From the NCBI GenBank assembly GCA_041686915.1, contig JAWLDB010000006.1:1-46701 (forward strand): DNA of 46,701 nucleotides, in the 5' to 3' direction. The translations under genes were made by a program, and so were the position numbers. Shown here one piece after another: positions 41,059 to 46,701 of the stretch; positions within the stretch are counted from its first letter, which is position 1, and each line of letters begins with the position of its first letter. Below the pieces are notes generated by a model. It searched no databases, was not told the DNA's origin, and saw only the letters and a program-made list of their open reading frames with translations. This DNA comes from JAWLDB01 sp041686915 (GTDB lineage: Bacteria > Bacillota > UBA994 > UBA5500).

Positions 41059-42036
41059 TCAACGCCCCAAGTAGTTGATTGGATTCTGAGTCCCGCCATT
41101 AATACGTACCTCATAGTGCAGATGCGGGCCCGTGCTCCGCCCTGTACTACCGACATAACCGATCAACTGACCCTTCTGTACCGACTGCCCTCGTTTGACC
41201 ACGAACTTGGACATATGAGCATAGGTAGTGCTATATCCATAGCCGTGATTGATAAATACTACGTAGCCATAGCCGCTCTGGTATCCGGAGTAGTTGATCA
41301 CTCCTTTGGCTGTAGCGTAGATGGGCGTGCCGGTGCGCGCACCAATATCTAAGCCTGAATGAAACTGTTTGCCCCAACCAAAGGGGTTTTGGCGATATCC
41401 GTAGCCAGATGTAATCGTTCCGGTAGTTGGCCAGATGGACGGGGTGGCGGCTTGCCTTGCCTGTGCCGCTGCAATTGACTTTTCGGATGTTCTGAGATTA
41501 TCTTCAACGGCCGGTAGTTCGTCTTGCAGCTTTAAAATGGAAAGTTCTGTGCGGAGCAGGGTCGCTGAAAGCCCTCCCCTGCTTACGGCTATAGCTTGAC
41601 TATCTGCGTTGCCGACGGATGCCATGGCATACCCTTCATTGCTATCAGTAACATCGCTATTCGGCTTCAACTTCATCATCCGTCTAATGGTAGCATCCAA
41701 TTCCCTAATGGCCTGTACTTCGGACTGCAGATTCTCGGTTTGCTTGGCCAAGAACAGCAGCTGTTCCTGCTGAGTACGATACTGAGTTAGCAGGCCTTGG
41801 TACTCCTCTGCCTCTGAATGCATCTGCTGAAAACCATAGGTAAGTATCAAACAGAAACTGGCCAAAAAGACGCTACTAATGCCCAACAGTTTGACCCACT
41901 TCAGCGGGAACTGCCAACTGAAGGTGGGGCTCTCCGAGTGAGGTATGAACATAACGGTATACGTTTTATGTTTTGGATGCACTCGCAGCCCCTCCCAATC
42001 GACAAAGAACTTGCTAGTCCCATGCGCTAACTGCAT
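41059..42036 (-). CDS. M23 peptidoglycan endopeptidase with membrane anchor and coiled coil
   Basis: A ~325-residue M23 metallopeptidase. The N-terminus includes the conserved YTVMFIPHSES stretch, then one membrane helix (~45-66), a coiled coil (~70-175) and a C-terminal LytM domain with Zn ligands in FHSGLDIG and GPHLHYEV. It hydrolyses peptidoglycan cross-links outside the membrane. ATG at 42036 is chosen; an in-frame TTG at 42102 is possible, and neither has a strong binding site. Neighbours are a DUF4446 gene upstream and bactofilin downstream, all on the minus strand, suggesting a common envelope-morphology unit. Confidence 0.9.
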   Translation of the reverse strand: MQLAHGTSKFFVDWEGLRVHPKHKTYTVMFIPHSESPTFSWQFPLKWVKLLGISSVFLASFCLILTYGFQQMHSEAEEYQGLLTQYRTQQEQLLFLAKQTENLQSEVQAIRELDATIRRMMKLKPNSDVTDSNEGYAMASVGNADSQAIAVSRGGLSATLLRTELSILKLQDELPAVEDNLRTSEKSIAAAQARQAATPSIWPTTGTITSGYGYRQNPFGWGKQFHSGLDIGARTGTPIYATAKGVINYSGYQSGYGYVVFINHGYGYSTTYAHMSKFVVKRGQSVQKGQLIGYVGSTGRSTGPHLHYEVRINGGTQNPINYLGR

Positions 42037-42115
42037 AGTAACCACTTGCCTAATTCTGCATTGGCTTGCCTTATTCCTTCCAAACGGACAGCGAATATTC
42101 AAACTGAATGCAGAT

Positions 42116-42625
42116 TTATTTGCAGGTATTCATCGCTTGGTCAAGGACTTTTTGTTCTTCCCTACTTAATGAGGTCACTGCCTGCCCAGATACTATCTGC
42201 TTGCCATAAACTCTGGCTTCTTCTCTCCCGTATATACTGCTAATCAGCATCCCTGAATTAAGGCTATCCAGCAATGCAAAGGAGAAGCTCAGTTCGCCCT
42301 TTACATCCGGCAAGGCGTTGTACCTGACAAAACCAAGTTTCTGGTAGGATGTGTCTATTCTTTGGGCCTGTTCTTGGATTTCTTTGGTTAAGTTGCGGAT
42401 TTCTCTGCGAGTGATGTTGACCTCGGTGGCATATTGCATCAGCAGTTCTTCCAGGTTTTTGCCTTCTTGGCCTGATGTTAACTGCTGGTACTTCTTGCGT
42501 TGTAAATTGAGAGAACGGTACATCGAAAATAACAAGACCAAAAGCAGCACCTGAGCCAGGATAATGCACAAAGCTACGGTCGCGATATTTGCTTGGAAGA
42601 TTGCTATGATGTCTGAGATGTTCAC
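42116..42625 (-). CDS. DUF4446 membrane protein
   Basis: A 169-residue DUF4446 protein with an N-terminal membrane helix (residues ~14-36), a coiled-coil middle (~40-92) and the family core FVRYNALPDVKGELSFSFALLDSLNSGMLIS (~98-128) continuing to a YGKQIVSG motif. Function unknown; in Clostridia such genes lie near parB and yyaC by the origin. It precedes the M23-bactofilin genes. Confidence 0.9.
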   Translation of the reverse strand: MNISDIIAIFQANIATVALCIILAQVLLLVLLFSMYRSLNLQRKKYQQLTSGQEGKNLEELLMQYATEVNITRREIRNLTKEIQEQAQRIDTSYQKLGFVRYNALPDVKGELSFSFALLDSLNSGMLISSIYGREEARVYGKQIVSGQAVTSLSREEQKVLDQAMNTCK

Positions 42626-42659
42626 TAAATCAGCTCCTATTAAGCCTTATGGGCGCTGC

Positions 42660-43760
42660 CTAAAGGGACCCTCGCATGGCAACAGGCCATACTTCAACTT
42701 CCCCTTGTCGGTCAAAGACGTACACCTTGTCGCCTCTATAAAGCACCGGACAGGCGTGATTGGGGATGATGCGCACCTGATCTCCTATTGCAGGCAGCGC
42801 GCCTTGGCCAGTTTCATCGACCAAGACTCCATGCTCTTCCGATAACCTTTGGACGGTTAGGTGAGGCCAATCGACAACTATGCCATATCCGTTCACGAGG
42901 GAGATACCATGTGCCCCTTTATCCAATCCTAACACCTTGCTTCCGGCATCCACTACCACCTGCCGCTCATTTGGACGACTGATGACGGTAGCAAGTACCG
43001 ACAGAGCACACTGCTCTACCGTCGCGACCCCTAACCCTACCTGGATTGCATCATAGAAAACGTAGTTGCCGGGACGAATCTCATTAACACCTGGCGTTAG
43101 ATGCGAGTACTTTGCCGTAGGCGTTGATCCTACGCTGATAATCTGGATATCAAAGCCATGCTGCCTAAGCATATCTGCGGTAAGCGTAACGGCTTCCCCT
43201 TCTTGCTTGGCAATAGAACGTAGTTCCTCATTGTTCGACGCGGCATAGGCTTGACCGGCGTGAGTAAATACTCCAACCAATCTAAGATTATTGCAGACTT
43301 CTCTAATCCTGAGCGCAAGATTGACGGCACTCTGTCCTGGCTTAACACCGCAGCGGTTCAGACCACTGTCAATCTCTAGAGACAAGTTAATTGTACACCC
43401 GCACTGTTCAGCCAACTGCTGAAGCATCTGTGCCCCTTCTAACGAATCACAGCCCACAGTTACTGTAGCCTGCTTAAGCAATTGAGCGAGACGCTGCATC
43501 TTAGGCTTCCCGATAAGCTGGTAAGCGATGAGCACGTCGTCCAGTTCATTCTGCACTAGCATTTCGGCCTCTCCCAGCTTGGCGCACGTGAAGCCTCTAC
43601 TTCCATACTGCTGCTGCAGCTTGGCGATTTGAGGCAACCTATGGGCCTTGATGTGTGGCTTAAGGCTGAGCGAATGCGTTTCTGCGTAGCGGGCCATATC
43701 TGTAATGTTTGCGAGCAATTGCTCTTTGTTTATCAATAACGCGGGGGTCTCAATGTTCAC
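42660..43760 (-). CDS. D-threonine aldolase/D-serine dehydratase-like PLP enzyme
   Basis: A 366-residue fold-type III PLP enzyme of the alanine-racemase-N/D-Thr-aldolase group. The opening TPALLINKEQLLANI, the PLP lysine in LKPHIKAHR (residue ~36), EIDSGLNRCGV and ISVGSTPT are typical. The C-terminal beta domain carries the metal ligands His and Cys in IIPNHACPV (~338). Members cleave D-threonine to glycine and acetaldehyde or dehydrate D-serine with PLP and a divalent metal; the precise substrate is not fixed by sequence. GGAGGTAGGAG precedes the start. The long leader upstream may regulate it. Confidence 0.88.
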   Translation of the reverse strand: MNIETPALLINKEQLLANITDMARYAETHSLSLKPHIKAHRLPQIAKLQQQYGSRGFTCAKLGEAEMLVQNELDDVLIAYQLIGKPKMQRLAQLLKQATVTVGCDSLEGAQMLQQLAEQCGCTINLSLEIDSGLNRCGVKPGQSAVNLALRIREVCNNLRLVGVFTHAGQAYAASNNEELRSIAKQEGEAVTLTADMLRQHGFDIQIISVGSTPTAKYSHLTPGVNEIRPGNYVFYDAIQVGLGVATVEQCALSVLATVISRPNERQVVVDAGSKVLGLDKGAHGISLVNGYGIVVDWPHLTVQRLSEEHGVLVDETGQGALPAIGDQVRIIPNHACPVLYRGDKVYVFDRQGEVEVWPVAMRGSL

Positions 43761-44041
43761 TTCTCCTACCTCCTTTAATAAGAGTAGTTGGTCACGACCG
43801 TCAGACTACTCTTTAAGCTACAGCGAACTAATAGCTTCTCCAAACCAATCAACCATTCCTGCTGCGTGGGTCATCTCCAACTACCGGGATATTTTGGATT
43901 TTTTGCTCGCACAATAAGTATTAAACACTGCAGGCGGGAATGATGAATGCATTCTCCTTCCCTGTTCCTTTCACAAGCGCACTTATTCTCAAACATCTGA
44001 ACAAACAACCTACAGGTTGGACCAAGACCCCTAGAAGCAAA
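43761..44041 (-). promoter_or_regulatory. Non-coding leader region with consecutive hairpins ahead of the PLP enzyme gene
   Basis: 280 bp without a supported gene. On the minus strand it contains CAACC-TGTA-GGTTG, then AAGCTA-N11-TAGCTT, then a perfect 9-bp stem AAGAGTAGT/ACTACTCTT (43813-43780) enclosing GGTC/GACC and ending 6-7 nt before the GGAGG site. The last stem could limit ribosome access or terminate weakly. No known riboswitch or T-box motif was recognised. Confidence 0.35.
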
Positions 44042-44067
44042 GAATGAGCGGTGTTGGCCGCTCATTC
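44042..44067. terminator. Terminator after the NYN-domain gene
   Basis: Perfect 10-bp stem GAATGAGCGG/CCGCTCATTC with a six-base loop, 32 nt past the gene's stop; minus-strand T-tract TTTGCTTCT. Confidence 0.7.
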
Positions 44068-44099
44068 ATTTATATTTCTATGGCAAAGCACTTAGTGGA

Positions 44100-44642
44100 T
44101 TAGCTTTTTCTTTTGAAGGATTGGTCTCTCAATTTGTCAAGGTGGTCACGTACTCTTTGTGGAAGATTATCAACCAACCAACTACGTTGTGCCACTCCCG
44201 GATAGCGAATGAACTGATTGTTAATCAGATGATTTGTCTGCTTGACCCTGGCAAGCAGATCGCGCACACTCATACGGTGAGACCCATGCCCCAAAATGAT
44301 TGTCTGCTCAGTCCAGTCGGACGATATGACAACCACTTGTTGACCACTGGAGGAAAGGTCGCGGGAACAACGTTCTATCCAACTATCTGCTGATTGTCCT
44401 TCGGCAGTGAAAACTACGCGCACCCAATCATTGATCTGTTCATCAGTCCCTATACCATGCCGTACAAGATGAGCATCAAAGACTATAGTGCACGGTACTT
44501 GCCAAAACCCTGCGAAGTTACTGAGCACGCTAATCAATTGCTCCCGGCGGTAGTCAAATTCCCCAGGTTTAAGCAAGCCAGCTTTCAGCCAGTGGTTGAT
44601 GACATTATAGCCATCTACAAGCATCAAATCATAGGGCATCAT
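44100..44642 (-). CDS. NYN-domain RNA-binding protein (YacP/Rae1-like)
   Basis: A 180-residue NYN (PIN-like) domain protein of the YacP type. The opening MLVDGYNVINHW with its metal-binding Asp, IVFDAHLVRHG, VVFTAEGQSADSWIERC and VVVISSDWTEQTIILGHGSHRMS follow the family pattern of acidic active-site residues. The Bacillus homologue Rae1 is a ribosome-dependent mRNA endonuclease. The ATG at 44642 overlaps the upstream stop (ATGATG/TGA), so the gene is coupled to the glycoside-hydrolase-like gene, an unusual partner; yacP is normally beside rlmB or sigH. Confidence 0.88.
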   Translation of the reverse strand: MMPYDLMLVDGYNVINHWLKAGLLKPGEFDYRREQLISVLSNFAGFWQVPCTIVFDAHLVRHGIGTDEQINDWVRVVFTAEGQSADSWIERCSRDLSSSGQQVVVISSDWTEQTIILGHGSHRMSVRDLLARVKQTNHLINNQFIRYPGVAQRSWLVDNLPQRVRDHLDKLRDQSFKRKS

Positions 44643-45862
44643 TTGCCCGGTACCGCTCCGCGATTGTATCGGCAATTTGGATCCCAAAGTAGGTACTCAT
44701 TCAGTCCAACATCGTAAACTGCGTTAATCTGCTTACGGACTTCCTCGGGACCGTACTTGTTCCTGAGCGAGAAATCTTGAAGCCAAGGGCGGATGATAGT
44801 GCGGTTATCAGGAACTGCTTGCAGCCGTTCAATTGCATCCTCCATGGCGCGTTTTACAACACCGTATGGCTCTTTATCTGGATCGGGATATCCGTAGTTG
44901 TATGGACCATAGTGAGACGGGTAAACCATGGGGGAAATATAGTCAACGTATCGGGCAATTTTCTCCAGTGACTGGCCAATGCCCATATCAAAGTCCGGCT
45001 TGACGGAGGTCACCATGCCGAAGATATCAACTGAAATGGCAACGTTATAGGGTGCAAGTTCTTTTCGGGCGTAAGCCAAGAACTCCATGATAGTATCAGT
45101 TCTGGATGCTCCATTAAAAGCTGGGTAAGATACGTCTTTCATGTTCCCATCTGTCGGGAAGCGAATGTAATCGAACTGGATTTCCTTAAATCCCTGGAGT
45201 GCGGCGTCTTTTGCAATTTGTACCACATAATCCCACGCTTCCTGGTTATAGGGGTCAATCCAGCCATCAGCCTTTCTATCCCTCCAAATGCCGCCGTCAG
45301 AGAGCTTCCTGACCGCCCACTCAGGATGTTGCTCGACTATGTGTCTGTCTTTGAATGTAACGAGACGCGCAATAGGATACACGTCATGGGTGCGAAGCTT
45401 TGAAATTAGAGCAGGCAAATCGCGCAAGATTACGGAGCCTTGATGAAGTTGTTTCAAGTCCTCCAAACTTGGCCTGTAAGTCATCCTGCCGTAGTCATCT
45501 TTTACATCCAACACGATTGCATTCAGCTCGCTTTGGTCTGCCCATTCAAGGTACTTTTGCACGTAGCTGCTACTTGCGGCCACCCAAGCAGAAACATAAG
45601 CGCCCCGTACCGGCCTTCGGATGGGCGCAGGGGTGAATCCAGGGTGGTTAAAGGAAGGGTCACTCCACTCTTCATTTAGCAGCATGGAACGTCCGCTAGT
45701 GATGGTGGCCAAAACTGGGCTACGCGCGATGCTGTCGAAGAACCACCGGGTCTGCTCCAATCTGGCATGGCGGGCGGCAAATGCTGTCGGTATTGATAGG
45801 GTGCATAGCATGACTGCAGTCACAACAGCAACCACTAGTCGACCATATTTAGCTGATATCAA
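44639..45862 (-). CDS. Putative glycoside hydrolase (DUF4015)
   Basis: A 407-residue secreted protein with a cleavable signal peptide (residues ~1-27, ending TAFA-AR) and a DUF4015 TIM-barrel-type glycoside hydrolase domain. Motifs include AIVLDVKDDYGRMTY, the strand ending in IQFDYIRFPTDG with candidate catalytic acids, and VDYISPMVYPSHYGPYNYG. It likely acts on an extracellular or wall polysaccharide; the substrate is unknown. The TTG at 45862 is chosen as start because AAAGGGGAG lies 6 nt upstream. It overlaps the YacP-like gene by 4 bp. Confidence 0.88.
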   Translation of the reverse strand: MISAKYGRLVVAVVTAVMLCTLSIPTAFAARHARLEQTRWFFDSIARSPVLATITSGRSMLLNEEWSDPSFNHPGFTPAPIRRPVRGAYVSAWVAASSSYVQKYLEWADQSELNAIVLDVKDDYGRMTYRPSLEDLKQLHQGSVILRDLPALISKLRTHDVYPIARLVTFKDRHIVEQHPEWAVRKLSDGGIWRDRKADGWIDPYNQEAWDYVVQIAKDAALQGFKEIQFDYIRFPTDGNMKDVSYPAFNGASRTDTIMEFLAYARKELAPYNVAISVDIFGMVTSVKPDFDMGIGQSLEKIARYVDYISPMVYPSHYGPYNYGYPDPDKEPYGVVKRAMEDAIERLQAVPDNRTIIRPWLQDFSLRNKYGPEEVRKQINAVYDVGLNEYLLWDPNCRYNRGAVPGK

Positions 45863-45912
45863 AGGAGACTCCCCTTTTATGTTTGAGTTATAGGCTTGTC
45901 CCAAGCAGGACC

Positions 45913-46623
45913 CTAGCCTATGAGACCATAGCTGTGCAGTATTTCCTCTAGATCCACAAATAGCACTAGATCATTAGAGGTCTTGATGACGCTCTTAATG
46001 TATCGGTTATCAAGTGTCCTAACCAAGCTAGGCATTGCAATGAGGGCATCTTCCGGGATGTCGATAATTGTATCTACCTGACCACCGTAGAATCCTGTGC
46101 TTACCCCAGAAACTTCGGACAATATCAAACTCTTTTTACCACTATCCTCTGATAGGTTCATCACCTTGAATAGGTCAACAATCTTGTAATAGTCCTTTTC
46201 CTCTGCTTTGCAAGCATCTGTCCCTTCGCGTAAGGCTATCCCTTTTACGCCGGCAGGGGCTTTATCGAGAGGCTGAATTTCGGGCACCCGGGTTATCCTA
46301 TCTATCTGCCTGATATCAATACCTATCCGGATATCGCCCAGTTTCACGATGCTAACCCTGTCTATGGTGGCAGACGCTTGGGTGGTAGCGTTTCTGCTAC
46401 ACTCTAGTCTTGTCGGTATCTGTGCAAAATCCAAAATTGAACCCAAGTCCAATAGTGTGACGATCTGCTCTCCCATGCGTTTTATACCTATATAAAACTC
46501 ATCATCTTCTTGAGTATTCACAGCGGGCAAGGGCTCAATCTCGTCAGAATTGAGGTTAAGGATTTCGCTGATGTCATGTAAAGCTATACCACACAGTCGT
46601 TTCCCATGGTTTATGACTACCAT
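45913..46623 (-). CDS. CheW-type chemotaxis adaptor protein, 3' part of an interrupted gene
   Basis: A 236-codon frame from ATG 46623 that reads as the second half of one CheW domain (MVVINHGKRLCGIALHDISE to GEQIVTLLDLGSILDF) followed by a complete second CheW domain (VSIVKLGDIRIGIDIRQIDR through NRYIKSVIKTSNDLVLFVDL). The same frame continues to the left of the ATG as IAEHRPTEQ, runs into a TAA at 46663-46665, and beyond it reads EEIIPVLDIRK, the end of the first half of a CheW domain. The gene therefore looks like one tandem-CheW adaptor cut by an in-frame stop, with its beginning outside the window. No good binding site lies before 46623. CheW proteins couple receptors to CheA. Confidence 0.7.
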   Translation of the reverse strand: MVVINHGKRLCGIALHDISEILNLNSDEIEPLPAVNTQEDDEFYIGIKRMGEQIVTLLDLGSILDFAQIPTRLECSRNATTQASATIDRVSIVKLGDIRIGIDIRQIDRITRVPEIQPLDKAPAGVKGIALREGTDACKAEEKDYYKIVDLFKVMNLSEDSGKKSLILSEVSGVSTGFYGGQVDTIIDIPEDALIAMPSLVRTLDNRYIKSVIKTSNDLVLFVDLEEILHSYGLIG

Positions 46624-46662
46624 CTGTTCGGTTGGTCTGTGCTCTGCAATGCTTTTGTGATT

Positions 46663-46701
46663 TTACTTTCGTATGTCCAAAACCGGTATGATTTCTTCCC
46701 T
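46663..46701 (-). CDS. CheW-domain fragment running off the right edge (partial)
   Basis: Twelve codons (REEIIPVLDIRK) and a TAA, in the same frame as the downstream CheW-type gene. The PVLDIRK ending matches the middle of a CheW domain, where homologous proteins continue without a stop. It is most simply the upstream part of the interrupted gene; a separate protein ending here is less likely. Confidence 0.5.
   Translation of the reverse strand, partial: REEIIPVLDIRK

Noticed and set aside
43871..44065. 64-codon minus-strand frame in the leader of the PLP enzyme gene
   Set aside because: Starts inside the upstream terminator hairpin, has no good ribosome binding site and no protein-like pattern.
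1..46701. Search for CRISPR arrays, insertion sequences, prophage or defence genes
   Set aside because: No regularly spaced repeats, transposase, integrase, phage or nuclease-helicase defence genes were seen.

Overview
The window looks like a chromosomal segment from a spore-forming, probably anaerobic member of the Bacillota (Clostridia-type, roughly 50% GC). The evidence is a spore protease YyaC and a GerW/YtfJ sporulation protein, the essential WalRK system with WalH/WalI, DUF951, DUF2232, DUF3343, DUF4446 and YkuS-type proteins, strong GGAGG ribosome binding sites, several TTG/GTG starts and tRNA genes with encoded CCA ends. I cannot place it to genus. The gene content of the right two thirds (walRK, htrA, rlmH, dnaB, rplI, rpsR, ssb, rpsF, yyaC), nearly all on the minus strand, matches the oriC-flanking neighbourhood known from Bacillus and Clostridia.

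Left part (1-13.8 kb). hisS, a GerW-type protein and a DUF2953 protein run leftwards. Plus-strand accessory units follow: a three-gene flavoprotein operon (GlpA-like dehydrogenase, FAD/NAD(P) oxidoreductase, DUF1667), a yxlEFG-like ABC exporter operon with two palindromic operators over its promoter, tcdA, and a YtcJ-like amidohydrolase followed by the wreck of a cyclase-family gene. Then come a divergent MerR regulator/MFS exporter pair and a thioredoxin-like/GNAT-like gene with a C-terminal frameshift.

Middle (13.8-29.7 kb). In transcription order (right to left) there is a Na/Pi cotransporter-like protein, a LysM-G5-M23 peptidase, a DUF1576 membrane protein/orphan GHKL ATPase/U32 peptidase operon, walR-walK-yycH-yycI-GNAT, a self-contained 38-codon small gene, a CD3324-like HTH protein, tRNA-Gln and tRNA-Glu, and htrA-rlmH. 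Four more tRNAs (Gly, Thr, Asp, Glu) lie at 29.25-29.70 kb.

Right part (29.8-46.7 kb). MazG-like/YybS/rplI/dnaB, rpsF-ssb-rpsR with a leader, and a membrane/stress set (beta-propeller protein, CvpA-like, DUF3343, MscS, DUF951) come first. YkvI-like and yyaC are divergent. Then follow YkuS, a lipid kinase, a DUF4446-M23-bactofilin envelope cluster, a D-threonine-aldolase-like PLP enzyme, a DUF4015 glycoside hydrolase-like protein with a YacP-like NYN protein, and at the edge a CheW-type protein interrupted by an in-frame stop.

No CRISPR array, prophage, insertion sequence or defence island is visible. The most interesting items are the DUF1576-GHKL-U32 operon, the 38-residue small gene with its own promoter and terminator, the YtrA-like operators without a local regulator, the GNAT protein in place of WalJ, and a recurring set of single-base lesions in otherwise recognisable genes.
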